Part shown: piece after piece, positions 34,892 to 42,945 of the stretch | Position numbering within the stretch: the first letter of the stretch is position 1 | Layout of the letters: each line of letters begins with the position of its first letter | Assembly (NCBI GenBank): GCA_017480145.1 | Contig: JAFVBF010000015.1 | Coordinates: 1-54,984 of the forward strand | DNA: 54,984 nt | Direction of reading: 5' to 3' | Source of the DNA: Bacteroidales bacterium | GTDB lineage: Bacteria; Bacteroidota; Bacteroidia; Bacteroidales; P3 | Notes under the pieces: model-generated | What the model was told of the DNA's origin: nothing | Database searches by the model: none | Seen by the model: the letters and a program-made list of their open reading frames with translations, nothing else | Translations under genes and position numbers: made by a program

Positions 34892-35962
34892 TCATCCGAC
34901 TGATGCCTTCAGTTTCTCAGCATTTTCGGCCAGTTGTAAGGCATCAATGAGACCTTCGATGTCCCCGTCCATAAAGGCCGCCAGATTATACATCGTGTAG
35001 CCTATACGGTGGTCGGTTACGCGCGATTGGGGATAGTTGTATGTCCTCACCTTCTCGGAACGGTCGCCAGTGGCCACCATTGTTTTCCGTTTGGACGACA
35101 TCTCTTCCATATACTTGTTGTATTCTCTCTCATACAGTCGTGTACGCAGCACCACCAAGGCTTTCTCCAGATTCTTGATTTGTGATTTTTGGTCTTGGCA
35201 GGACACCACGATGCCTGTAGGTATATGGGTCAGTCGGACGGCTGAATAAGTGGTATTCACGCACTGGCCTCCGGGGCCTGAGGCGCAAAAGGTGTCTTTG
35301 CGTACATCAGCCATATTCAGTTCTACGTCGAATTCCTCGGCTTCAGGCAGCACCACCACGCCGGCTGCGGATGTGTGTACGCGCCCTTGGGTCTCGGTGG
35401 CGGGCACACGTTGCACACGGTGTACCCCCGATTCGTATTTCAACAGGCCATAAACCCCTTCGCCCGACACGTTGAAAGTGATGTCCTTGTATCCGCCCGC
35501 AGTGCCTTCATTGAAGTCCACGATTTCGATTTTCCAATGTTTCTTTTCGCAGTAGCGGCTGTACATACGGAATAGGTCGCCGGCAAAAATGCAGGCTTCG
35601 TCGCCCCCCGTGCCACCTCGGATTTCCACTACGGCATTCTTACTGTCGGTAGGATCGGCAGGTATCAGCATGATGCGGATGTCTTCTTCCATCTTGTCTC
35701 GCTTTTCCGTAGAGGCATTCAGCTCCTCTTTGGCCATCTCGCGTAGTTCTTCGTCTTTTTCTGTGGAGAGCAACTCTTTGCATTCTGCTATGGTGTCCAG
35801 CAGATTTTTATAATCGTGATAGGCTTTCACCACGGGCTGCAGGTCCTTGTAGTCCTTGCTCAGCTTCACATAGCGCTTCATGTCTGCCGTAATCTGTGGA
35901 TCGTTCATCTGTTGCTCTATCTCCTTGTAACGAGTGTAGATGGCTTCAAGTTTGTCTAACAT
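34892..35962 (-). CDS. prfA: Peptide chain release factor 1
   Basis: The 356-residue factor recognises UAA and UAG stop codons. It contains the PAT anticodon-like tripeptide ([14 protein letters not shown], about 187-189) typical of RF1, and the catalytic GGQ loop [12 protein letters not shown] (231-233) contacting the peptidyl transferase centre. Length and domain order are normal. It follows a lipoprotein gene (23-base gap) and precedes mnmA, matching a translation-oriented minus-strand cluster with rlmD and rpmH. Confidence 0.97.
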   Translation of the reverse strand: MLDKLEAIYTRYKEIEQQMNDPQITADMKRYVKLSKDYKDLQPVVKAYHDYKNLLDTIAECKELLSTEKDEELREMAKEELNASTEKRDKMEEDIRIMLIPADPTDSKNAVVEIRGGTGGDEACIFAGDLFRMYSRYCEKKHWKIEIVDFNEGTAGGYKDITFNVSGEGVYGLLKYESGVHRVQRVPATETQGRVHTSAAGVVVLPEAEEFDVELNMADVRKDTFCASGPGGQCVNTTYSAVRLTHIPTGIVVSCQDQKSQIKNLEKALVVLRTRLYEREYNKYMEEMSSKRKTMVATGDRSEKVRTYNYPQSRVTDHRIGYTMYNLAAFMDGDIEGLIDALQLAENAEKLKASVG

Positions 35963-35985
35963 AGTGTATCTTATTTTATTTGTAA

Positions 35986-36480
35986 TTATTCTGCTTCGTG
36001 ATGCCGCACTGCTATGACGTCAAAATCCATGTCGCGGCTCAGAAAATAGGCCACAGTCATGGTGCAGCGTGCTTTGCCAGAAATTGTGTCATCCCCATGT
36101 CGGCGAATGCTACTGGTGTGCATCTTGTTGCTGCATCGGATTCCCTCGTATCGGATGGTGAAATCTCTGAACAGCAGATTCCCCTCTTCATCTATGTCGG
36201 CATAGATGGTGTTTGTATCCCCTGTCTTGTCCGAAATATAGGACAGCGCCATGACGGCTTCCCCTATATCGGTGGCTGTCCCCTGACCACTAAAACTCAG
36301 AGATTTCGCATCTCCGTATGTGTAGGCTGCCAGGTCCAGTGTCCCGTTCACGTCATAAATGCCTTCCGTCAGACGAGCCTGAGTCTTGGCCTCTTCCGTA
36401 GCCTCTTTCTTGCATGAGCATACTGCCCAGAGCAGGAGTGGGATAATGGCGAGGGTTAGTATGTGCTGTCTGATGTTCAT
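35986..36480 (-). CDS. Hypothetical lipoprotein
   Basis: I do not recognise a family. The 164-residue protein has a lipoprotein signal peptide ending in LLLWAVCSCKKEATEEA (lipidation Cys about 22 or 24), followed by a charged linker and a small mixed domain (LTEGIYDVNGTLDLAAYTYG, SGQGTATDIGEAVMALSYIS, ISGKARCTMTVAYFLSRDMD). It probably sits in the periplasm or on the outer membrane. It lies between rlmD (27-base gap) and prfA (23-base gap) and is presumably co-transcribed with them. Confidence 0.8.
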   Translation of the reverse strand: MNIRQHILTLAIIPLLLWAVCSCKKEATEEAKTQARLTEGIYDVNGTLDLAAYTYGDAKSLSFSGQGTATDIGEAVMALSYISDKTGDTNTIYADIDEEGNLLFRDFTIRYEGIRCSNKMHTSSIRRHGDDTISGKARCTMTVAYFLSRDMDFDVIAVRHHEAE

Positions 36481-36507
36481 CAGTTTTCGGGAAATAAAGC
36501 GGTATGA

Positions 36508-37935
36508 TTATTCTCTTAATAATAGTTCTGCCACATTCTCTACATGCTGTGTGTGCGGAAACATATCCACAGGTTGTATACGCCCCACATCATATTTTGC
36601 TGAAAGTAGCTGGATGTCACGGGCTTGAGTGGCAGGATTGCAGCTTACGTAGACTATTTTCTGGGGTTGGGTTAGCAGCAACTGCTCAATGACCTTTTCG
36701 TGCATTCCGGCGCGGGGAGGATCTGTAATCACGATGTCGGGATGTCCATTCTCTGCAACAAAGTCGGAGGTCAGTACTTTGGCCATGTCACCTGCATAGA
36801 ACGCCGTGTTTGAAAAGCCGTTCCTTTCGGCATTCTGACGAGCATCGGCTATGGCCTCTTCCACATATTCTATGCCCACAACTTTCTGACACATGGAGGC
36901 CAAAAACAGGGCTATGGTTCCTGTCCCTGTGTATAGGTCATATACTGTTTCATGGCCTTTAAGCTCGGCAAACTCGGCCACGAAGCTGTACAGCCGCTGT
37001 GCCTGCTGTGAATTGGTTTGGTAGAATGATTTGGGATTGATGACAAAGTCCAATGCGGCCTGCCCATTGTAGCCCTCCATGCGTTCGGAAATGTAGGGCT
37101 TCCCTTTGTAGGGAATGACCTCCAGGTCTGTGTACGAATCGTTGAACTTGGTGTTAATAATATATTGTAGGGATGTGATTTCCGGAAATCGCTCATGCAA
37201 AAAATCCAGCATTGGAAACAGCCATTCGTCACGTTTTTCGGCCACCACCACTACCACCATCCATTCACCTGTCGAGCTGCTGCGTATCATCAGGTTGCGT
37301 AGGTATCCTGTGTGGTTTCTTATGTCGTAGCAAGGCAGTTTATGTTGTATGGCATAGTCTCGCAAAGCCAGTCGTATGGCGTTAGATGGGTTGGCTTGTA
37401 ATGCACAGTGCTCGATGTGTAGCACTTTGTCAAACAGCATCGGGATGTGGAATCCCAATGCACCCCAGGCGTCGGCATCCTCTACGGGGGCTTCTATGTT
37501 GGCTCTCCATGCCTTGTTTGAAAAGGTGTATTCCAGTTTGTTACGGTAGTAAAAGATGTTTTCCGAACCACAAATGGGGCGCATCCTCATCGTGTCCACC
37601 TGTCCTATGCGTTCCAGATTGTCTCGTACTTGTTTTTCCTTGTATATCAGTTGGTCGGCATAGTTTAATGTCTGCCATTTGCAACCGCCACAGATGCCGA
37701 AGTGAGGGCATTTGGGCGATACGCGGCGGTCGGAGTACTGTTTGATGGCCACGGCTCGCCCGTCAGCGTAACTTTTCCGTTTCTTGAGAATTTGCAAATC
37801 CACCACATCGCCCGGCACTACGAAGGGAACAAATACTACCATGCCATCTATTTTGGCAATGGCCTTGCCCTCGGCTCCGGCATCGCTTATCAACACGTCT
37901 TCTATCAATGGATAGTCTTTCTTTTTTTTACGCAT
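36508..37935 (-). CDS. rlmD: 23S rRNA (uracil-C5)-methyltransferase RlmD family
   Basis: The 475-residue protein of the TrmA/RlmC/RlmD family has an N-terminal TRAM domain (KIDGMVVFVPFVVPGDVVDL), the iron-sulfur motif CPHFGICGGCKWQTLNYADQ, SAM-site motif VYDLYTGTGTIALFLAS, and the catalytic region DIVITDPPRAG followed by VYVSCNPATQARDIQLL. Bacteroidota homologues are annotated RlmD; whether U1939 or another uridine is targeted cannot be read. I start at the ATG giving MRKKKKDYPLIEDV because the 27 preceding codons look non-coding and the charged N-terminus is usual. Confidence 0.92.
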   Translation of the reverse strand: MRKKKKDYPLIEDVLISDAGAEGKAIAKIDGMVVFVPFVVPGDVVDLQILKKRKSYADGRAVAIKQYSDRRVSPKCPHFGICGGCKWQTLNYADQLIYKEKQVRDNLERIGQVDTMRMRPICGSENIFYYRNKLEYTFSNKAWRANIEAPVEDADAWGALGFHIPMLFDKVLHIEHCALQANPSNAIRLALRDYAIQHKLPCYDIRNHTGYLRNLMIRSSSTGEWMVVVVVAEKRDEWLFPMLDFLHERFPEITSLQYIINTKFNDSYTDLEVIPYKGKPYISERMEGYNGQAALDFVINPKSFYQTNSQQAQRLYSFVAEFAELKGHETVYDLYTGTGTIALFLASMCQKVVGIEYVEEAIADARQNAERNGFSNTAFYAGDMAKVLTSDFVAENGHPDIVITDPPRAGMHEKVIEQLLLTQPQKIVYVSCNPATQARDIQLLSAKYDVGRIQPVDMFPHTQHVENVAELLLRE

Positions 37936-38027
37936 AAGGTTTTGTGTCAGGATGCCGTGACGCTCTTGCTCTCCCTTGCCTTTCGAGCGTATGTCCAGCA
38001 CGTAAATGAGAATCAAATATTATTAAA

Positions 38028-38066
38028 AACAAAAGAAGCATTGTGTCCTATACAATACTTCTTCTT
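38028..38066 (-). terminator. Terminator downstream of rpmH
   Basis: On the minus strand AAGAAGTATTGT pairs with ACAATGCTTCTT (one mismatch, seven-base loop; arms at 38052-38063 and 38033-38044), followed by TTGTTTTTAAT. It lies about 55 bases after the rpmH stop codon and would separate rpmH from rlmD. Confidence 0.7.
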
Positions 38067-38116
38067 CTTTTGCAAAGGCAGAGCCCTGCAGGTCTATTGT
38101 GACCGCCTAATTATAG

Positions 38117-38263
38117 CTATCTTTCGTCAGAGACGGACAGTTTCTTTCTGCCTTTTCTGCGACGGTTTGCTAAAACTTTTCTGCCGTTAGCGGTGGACAT
38201 TCTTTTGCGAAATCCGTGCTTATTTGCTCTTTTTCTGCGTGATGGTTGAAATGTTCTCTTCAT
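38117..38263 (-). CDS. rpmH: 50S ribosomal protein L34
   Basis: This 48-codon gene encodes [20 protein letters not shown] followed by [20 protein letters not shown] and KLSVSDER, an unmistakable L34. It sits in the large subunit. It has an ideal promoter just upstream and a terminator downstream, so it is a single-gene unit. The neighbours rnpA and dnaA that often accompany rpmH in other bacteria are absent, as is usual in Bacteroidota. Confidence 0.98.
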   Translation of the reverse strand: MKRTFQPSRRKRANKHGFRKRMSTANGRKVLANRRRKGRKKLSVSDER

Positions 38264-38286
38264 GGTTGTACTCGGTTTTGGAGTTG

Positions 38287-38317
38287 CAAAATTACAAAGT
38301 TTTATTCAATCTGCAAG
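38287..38317 (-). promoter_or_regulatory. Strong promoter for rpmH
   Basis: On the minus strand CTTG (38317-38314) is followed after exactly 19 bases by TAATTTTG (38294-38287), the Bacteroidota consensus spacing. The rpmH ATG lies 23 bases further on. Confidence 0.82.
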
Positions 38318-38421
38318 AAAAAAGATTAAAAACGTCGTGCGCTGGCGTGTAATGCTCTTTGTTATAGGTCTATGTGGGGGGGGTGATGGGATTGTTAATT
38401 TCGTGGTTGAAAAAAAAAGTG

Positions 38422-38429
38422 TACTTTTG
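38422..38429 (+). promoter_or_regulatory. -7 box for the TPR gene-secG unit
   Basis: TACTTTTG matches TAnnTTTG and ends 20 bases before the ATG at 38450. The upstream element is not well placed. Confidence 0.52.
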
Positions 38430-38449
38430 CAATTTGTAAACAGAACTGC

Positions 38450-39025
38450 ATGGATAAAACAGAATTGCTAAACCGCCTCTCCCGTATTTCGGAAGTCGCG
38501 AAAGATGAATGGGAAGAAAATTGTGCTTTGGCAGAGCAGTTTCCGTATTCGTTGCCGTTGCGCTTACTTGCGCTGACATCTCGTAAGGTTTGGGGGGGCG
38601 ATAAAGTCGATGCTGCCTCTCTTAGGCTGGAGTCTCTCTATATGCCGAGTAGCACCACTATGAAGACTGTCGTGGAATCGGCCAAGAGTTACGAGCCCGA
38701 ACGGGGAACATTTGATATAATGAAGGAAATCAATGCTTATCAGGAGGTGTCGTTCAAGACGGCCCCCAAAAGTGTTATTCTTTCCAAGTTTCTTCAGGAC
38801 GGAGGCTATCCGGCCAGCGAGGCCTCGCCAGTCGAGAGCCTTGAGTCTCTTGGCAAAAAAAGCATTGTGCCTGACAGTTCCTTGGTGTCCGAGACACTCG
38901 CCCTTTTGCTCGAAAGGCAGGGCAAATTTGAAAAGGCCATAGAGATGTATGAAAAATTATGCATCCTATATCCCGAAAAAAATACTATCTTTGCAAGCCG
39001 TATTGCTGAAATACAAGGATTATAA
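38450..39025 (+). CDS. Tetratricopeptide-type protein of unknown function, upstream of secG
   Basis: The 191-residue protein has no signal peptide (MDKTELLNRLSRISEVAKDE). Its last 45 residues, SLVSETLALLLERQGKFEKA followed by IEMYEKLCILYPEKN, form one good tetratricopeptide unit (ETLALLLERQGKFEKAIEMY matches the TPR consensus of small and large residues). The middle has a Lys/Pro-rich low-complexity stretch. In Bacteroidales a protein of this type often lies between lptE and secG; here only secG follows (36 bases). Role unknown; a protein-protein adaptor near the translocon is a guess. Confidence 0.82.
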   Translation: MDKTELLNRLSRISEVAKDEWEENCALAEQFPYSLPLRLLALTSRKVWGGDKVDAASLRLESLYMPSSTTMKTVVESAKSYEPERGTFDIMKEINAYQEVSFKTAPKSVILSKFLQDGGYPASEASPVESLESLGKKSIVPDSSLVSETLALLLERQGKFEKAIEMYEKLCILYPEKNTIFASRIAEIQGL

Positions 39026-39061
39026 GGCCTCTGTAAATATTGAATACTAATTTTTTAGATT

Positions 39062-39370
39062 ATGTACGGATTATTTGTTATTCTGATTCTAATTGTCTGC
39101 GTCCTACTTGCGGTTGTTGTGCTGGTGCAAAACTCCAAAGGGGGTGGTCTGGCTGCCAATTTTTCTGCACCTAACCAGATTTTGGGAGTCCGTCGCACTA
39201 CCGATTTTTTGGAAAAAGCCACATGGTGGCTCGCGGCTATTCTTATCGTTTTGAGTTTGTGTGCTACTATGGCTATCCCTCGCCACTCTGTGGAAAGTGA
39301 GATAGAGAGTAATCTTAATAATATTGAGATGCCTGTGCCATCTACGCCTCAGTCTGCCCAGGCTCAGTAA
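39062..39370 (+). CDS. secG: Preprotein translocase subunit SecG
   Basis: The 102-residue protein has two membrane helices (YGLFVILILIVCVLLAVVVL and TWWLAAILIVLSLCATMAI) separated by the cytoplasmic loop VQNSKGGGLAANFSAPNQIL, with the SecG signature QxxKGGGL. It assists SecYE-SecA in export across the inner membrane. The C-terminal tail is Ser/Gln/Pro-rich, as in relatives. A strong terminator follows. Confidence 0.96.
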   Translation: MYGLFVILILIVCVLLAVVVLVQNSKGGGLAANFSAPNQILGVRRTTDFLEKATWWLAAILIVLSLCATMAIPRHSVESEIESNLNNIEMPVPSTPQSAQAQ

Positions 39371-39394
39371 GTTTCCTGATTTATGTATTATCAT

Positions 39395-39428
39395 AAAGGA
39401 GGTTTGTCCTGCAACAAACCTCCTTTTT
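39395..39428 (+). terminator. Terminator after secG
   Basis: Perfect 13-bp stem (39395-39407 with 39414-39426), loop CCTGCA, right arm ending in a run of T. It lies 25 bases after the secG stop. Confidence 0.85.
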
Positions 39429-39502
39429 CTATGATTCAAGTTCTATTCGATTTTGATCATTAGGTTATCATCCTATTGCCCATTACTCTGTCTCATCCGG
39501 CC

Positions 39503-40969
39503 ATGTCCGTCTCACAAGCCGTATATGCTCAGGTCGAGCATCTGATTCTCTCGCACTTGCATCACAGCCCTACACTGGGGCAGCAAGAGGCTTGTGCCAT
39601 GTTGGTTCGGTTTCTTTATGACTACGACCCAGGCGCAACAGCCTTGCTGAGAGGCTATGCTGGAACGGGTAAAACCTCGCTTATTAGTGCTTTAATCCAG
39701 TCTGCCCCGGCTTTGAAAATCAAAACGCAGCTGTTGGCTCCTACTGGGCGGGCGGCTAAGGTCTTGTCTGGATATGCTGGTCGTACGGCTTATACGATAC
39801 ATAGGAAGATATACACCACCATTGAGGATGCCTCTGGAACCGTCCGTACGGTACGCTCCCGAAACAAGCACACCTACACGCTTTTTATTGTTGACGAGGC
39901 TTCGATGATTGACGATGGGCTGTCATTAACCTCTGCGCGTACCAGCCTTTTGCAGGATTTGATAGACTATGTGCTCGAAGGTCAGAGTTGTCGCCTCCTT
40001 TTTGTCGGCGACAGTGCGCAACTTCCTCCTGTTGGCGCGGAAGAAAGTCCTGCGTTGGATGCTTCATACCTTCAGACGTTGGCTCCGTTAAAGATTTTTG
40101 ACTGTGAACTGACGGAGGTGGTGCGCCAGCGCCTAAGCTCGGGGATTCTCTACAATGCCACGCTTATTAGGAATCAACTGTCTCAGATGAATGCTTATGA
40201 CGAGTTGCGGTTGCCTTTGTTTCAGTGTGCGCAATTTCCAGATATCATCCGCCTTCAAGGATCCGAGTTAGAGGAAACCCTCTTTCGTGAGTATGATGGC
40301 AATGGTAGTGAGGATGTTGCCGTTATCTGTCGGTCTAACAAGCTGGCCAACATTTACAATCAAGCTATTCGTAACCGGATTTTTTTTCGAGAGGAAGAGG
40401 TCAATGCTGGTGACTATCTTATGATTGTCAAAAATAACTATTTCTGGACCGAGGCTGATTCTCCTATGGGATTTATCGCTAATGGGGACATCGCCGAGGT
40501 ACTCTCTATTCGTAATCATCAAGAACTATACGGCTTCCATTTTGTTGATGCAACATTGCGATTTATCGATTATGCTGACACTCCGTCATTGGATTGTAAA
40601 CTTCTTTTAGAAACACTTCACAGTGAGTCTCCTTCATTAACATCTACTCAGTCCCAGCAACTGTTTGAACAGGTTATGGAGGATTATGCCGATCTTCCTA
40701 CTAAAGGTGACCGAGTGCGGGCCCTTAGGCAGAATCCTTATTTTAATGCCCTACAGGTCAAATTCTCTTATGCGCTAACTTGTCATAAGACACAGGGAGG
40801 ACAATGGCGTACTATTTTTATAGAGCAAGGCTATCTTTCAGAAGAGATGCTCAACCGTGAGTTTCTACGCTGGTTATACACGGCTATCACGCGTGCCACG
40901 GAAAAGGTCTATTTGCTCAATTTTCAAGATCGTTTCTTTGTGGAAGAATCATCAGCATCACAGCCATAA
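39503..40969 (+). CDS. RecD-like / UvrD-C-type superfamily 1 DNA helicase
   Basis: The 488-residue ATPase has Walker A LLRGYAGTGKTSLIS (about 51-59), motif Ia APTGRAAKVLS, Walker B FIVDEASMID (about 129-137), GDSAQLPPVG, ELTEVVRQ, and C-terminal FSYALTCHKTQGGQW and YTAITRATEKVYLL, the order seen in RecD/Dda-like superfamily 1B helicases. No nuclease domain is present. The role is likely in DNA repair or replication-fork processing. I start at ATG 39503; an in-frame TTG nine codons earlier is less likely. It follows the secG terminator, and no promoter box is obvious. Confidence 0.91.
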   Translation: MSVSQAVYAQVEHLILSHLHHSPTLGQQEACAMLVRFLYDYDPGATALLRGYAGTGKTSLISALIQSAPALKIKTQLLAPTGRAAKVLSGYAGRTAYTIHRKIYTTIEDASGTVRTVRSRNKHTYTLFIVDEASMIDDGLSLTSARTSLLQDLIDYVLEGQSCRLLFVGDSAQLPPVGAEESPALDASYLQTLAPLKIFDCELTEVVRQRLSSGILYNATLIRNQLSQMNAYDELRLPLFQCAQFPDIIRLQGSELEETLFREYDGNGSEDVAVICRSNKLANIYNQAIRNRIFFREEEVNAGDYLMIVKNNYFWTEADSPMGFIANGDIAEVLSIRNHQELYGFHFVDATLRFIDYADTPSLDCKLLLETLHSESPSLTSTQSQQLFEQVMEDYADLPTKGDRVRALRQNPYFNALQVKFSYALTCHKTQGGQWRTIFIEQGYLSEEMLNREFLRWLYTAITRATEKVYLLNFQDRFFVEESSASQP

Positions 40970-41023
40970 ATATTCATACTGACAGCCTAAGATTAGCCCG
41001 CTGCATCTTGCGTCTGGATATAA

Positions 41024-41060
41024 CAAAAGAACGGGTCGTAACCATTATTACGACCCGTTC
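41024..41060 (-). terminator. Terminator after the HU gene
   Basis: A perfect 12-bp stem (GAACGGGTCGTA 41029-41040, TACGACCCGTTC 41049-41060) with an 8-base loop; on the minus strand it is followed by TTTTGTTAT. It lies 20 bases past the HU stop codon and probably also ends convergent transcription from the helicase gene. Confidence 0.75.
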
Positions 41061-41080
41061 TATGTGAGTAGGTAAATATC

Positions 41081-41344
41081 TTAGAACTCGATGCTCTTGG
41101 ACATTTTGAATTTGCCGGATTTTTTAGCAGCAATTTTGATTTTCTTCTTGTTGCTGGGGTTAACACCCATACGGGCAGCGCGCTCGGTGACGGAGAATGT
41201 GCCGAATCCTGGTATCGTGACTTTGTCGCCTTTCTTCATGGCCTCAACGGTTGCATCCATAAAAGCATTCAGGGCTTTGTGTGCATCGGTCTTGGTCATG
41301 CCAGCCTTCTCTGCCATTGCGCTAACTAATTCAGTTTTGTTCAT
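41081..41344 (-). CDS. HU-family DNA-binding protein
   Basis: The 87-residue protein is a classic HU: MNKTELVSAMAEKAGMTKTD at the N-terminus, ATVEAMKKGDKVTIPGFGTF in the body and the arm region FSVTERAARMGVNPSNKKKI with the Pro intercalation site. It bends and compacts DNA in the nucleoid and probably works as a homodimer. It is transcribed alone from a -7 box upstream and ends in a good terminator. Confidence 0.96.
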   Translation of the reverse strand: MNKTELVSAMAEKAGMTKTDAHKALNAFMDATVEAMKKGDKVTIPGFGTFSVTERAARMGVNPSNKKKIKIAAKKSGKFKMSKSIEF

Positions 41345-41385
41345 AACAATTAGGATTGAGGGTTAATAAATATTAAATTTCCCTG

Positions 41386-41393
41386 CAAATATA
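41386..41393 (-). promoter_or_regulatory. -7 box for the HU gene
   Basis: On the minus strand TATATTTG matches TAnnTTTG, 41 bases before the ATG. The upstream region is AT-rich without a clear TTTG. Confidence 0.5.
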
Positions 41394-41459
41394 TGTAAAA
41401 TAATGTATATAAGGTAAATAAAAATAAAAAAATAAATGATGTCTACGTGATCTGTTGTG

Positions 41460-42401
41460 TTAAGGAATTAATTTCCAGTGGTTTGTATTGTGCCCTCTTA
41501 GAAATTCGTCAATCGAAACTCGGTGTTTCCCACTGAGCTGAAGACTTAAAATATGGATGAATCCATCGGATACTCCGACTTTTAGCACTCGGATTCCATC
41601 CGAAACAATACTCCCTATGGAACTATTTTCGGCGGGTTGATGCTCCACTTTAAAAACTTTGAATAAAAGTTCCTTGCCAGTGGCATCTATTATATGCATG
41701 GTGGCGGCAGGGTAAGGAGAAAGTCCTCTGACGAAATTTTCGATGTCGTGTCCGCACTTGTGCCAAGGAATGGCACAGTCTGCCTTATAGATTTTTGGTG
41801 CGGTGCGCAGGTGATTGACCTCGGGCTGCTGGGTGGGATGCAACTGATTGTCAGCAATGCCGTCCAAAGTGCGTATTACTATCCTTCGCCCCATTTCTGC
41901 CAATCTATCGTGTACTGTTTCGGCAGTGTCCTCTGGGTCTATCTCACATGATTCTTGTAGCAGTATCTTCCCTTCGTCAATCCGTTCGTTTAGCATGAAG
42001 GTTGTTACTCCAGTTTGTCGTTCGCCATTGATGATGGCCCAGTTGATGGGTGCTGCGCCACGATATTGGGGAAGTAATGAGGCATGAAGATTGAAGGTGC
42101 CTCGGGGCGGCATGGCCCATACGCATTCAGGTAGCATCCGAAAGGCCACTACAACGAAAATGTCGGCGTTCAGAGTTTCCAATGCTGATAGAAATGATGG
42201 GTCACGCAGTTTTTCTGGTTGCAATAATGGGAGACTATGTTGCATTGCATACTCTTTCACGGCAGAGCAATTCATTTTCAGCCCTCGTCCGGATTGTTTG
42301 TCTGGAACGGTGACGACGCCGACCACTTCATGGCTCGAATGGCAGATGGCGTCTAATGAGGCTACGGCAAACTCGGGTGTCCCCATGAATACTACTCGCA
42401 T
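41460..42401 (-). CDS. fmt: Methionyl-tRNA formyltransferase
   Basis: The 313-residue enzyme formylates initiator Met-tRNA. It begins MRVVFMGTPEFAVASLDAIC and carries the catalytic stretch FNLHASLLPQYRGAAPINWA (Asn and His) and RIDEGKILLQ (Asp), plus a C-terminal OB-fold-type domain from about residue 205. I start at the ATG giving MRVVFMGTPEFA, the typical N-terminus, three codons after another ATG. It overlaps the end of ribH by 10 bases, suggesting translational coupling. Confidence 0.97.
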   Translation of the reverse strand: MRVVFMGTPEFAVASLDAICHSSHEVVGVVTVPDKQSGRGLKMNCSAVKEYAMQHSLPLLQPEKLRDPSFLSALETLNADIFVVVAFRMLPECVWAMPPRGTFNLHASLLPQYRGAAPINWAIINGERQTGVTTFMLNERIDEGKILLQESCEIDPEDTAETVHDRLAEMGRRIVIRTLDGIADNQLHPTQQPEVNHLRTAPKIYKADCAIPWHKCGHDIENFVRGLSPYPAATMHIIDATGKELLFKVFKVEHQPAENSSIGSIVSDGIRVLKVGVSDGFIHILSLQLSGKHRVSIDEFLRGHNTNHWKLIP

Positions 42402-42871
42402 AGGGCACACATTTTTACGGCTGTTACGGCTGCTTCGATACCCTTGTTGCCGTGCTTTCCGCCTGCGCGGTCATAGGCTTGCTGTATGTTGTTTGTGGTG
42501 AGCAGCCCAAAGATAACGGGTTTCTCGTGTTTGAGTGATACATTGGTGAGCCCGTTGGCGACAGCTTCGCAAATGAAGTCAAAATGACGTGTCTCACCTT
42601 GTATTACGCAGCCTAAACATATGACGGCATCGCAATTAGTGTGACGAAGCATCCAGTCGGCACCTGTGGTAAGTTCATAACTTCCAGGAACTTGTTTTGT
42701 GTTTATGTTTTCTGGAAGAACACCAAGTGAAATGAGGGTTTCGTGGGCTCCTTGTTGCAGGGCGTGAGTGATTTCTCCGTTCCAGTCGGCCACAACGATT
42801 CCTATTTTGTACGGTTTGCCAGAGGGTATTTGGGTGGCATCGTAGTCTGAAAGATTCGTTTTTTTCATCAT
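42392..42871 (-). CDS. ribH: 6,7-dimethyl-8-ribityllumazine synthase
   Basis: The 159-residue enzyme makes lumazine, the riboflavin precursor, from ribitylaminouracil and a butanone phosphate. Recognisable parts are KIGIVVADWNGEITHALQQG, VPGSYELTTGADWML, AVICLGCVIQGETRHFDFIC, and PVIFGLLTTNNIQQAYDRAG GKHGNKG-type C-terminus with the substrate His in TRHFDF. It usually forms a 60-mer capsid. I start at 42871 (MMKKTNLSDYD); longer in-frame starts to 42907 exist. It lies 74 bases after the rpoN-M23 frame. Confidence 0.95.
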   Translation of the reverse strand: MMKKTNLSDYDATQIPSGKPYKIGIVVADWNGEITHALQQGAHETLISLGVLPENINTKQVPGSYELTTGADWMLRHTNCDAVICLGCVIQGETRHFDFICEAVANGLTNVSLKHEKPVIFGLLTTNNIQQAYDRAGGKHGNKGIEAAVTAVKMCALCE

Positions 42872-42945
42872 ATATTTGTAATATTTATTCGTCATAAGGA
42901 GGGGCAAGGCGGCATTCTATGTACAGATTGCTTGGCTTAGTGCAA

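Noticed and set aside
38264..38449. Replication origin next to rpmH
   Set aside because: No dnaA, rnpA or cluster of DnaA boxes is visible; rpmH simply has its own strong promoter.
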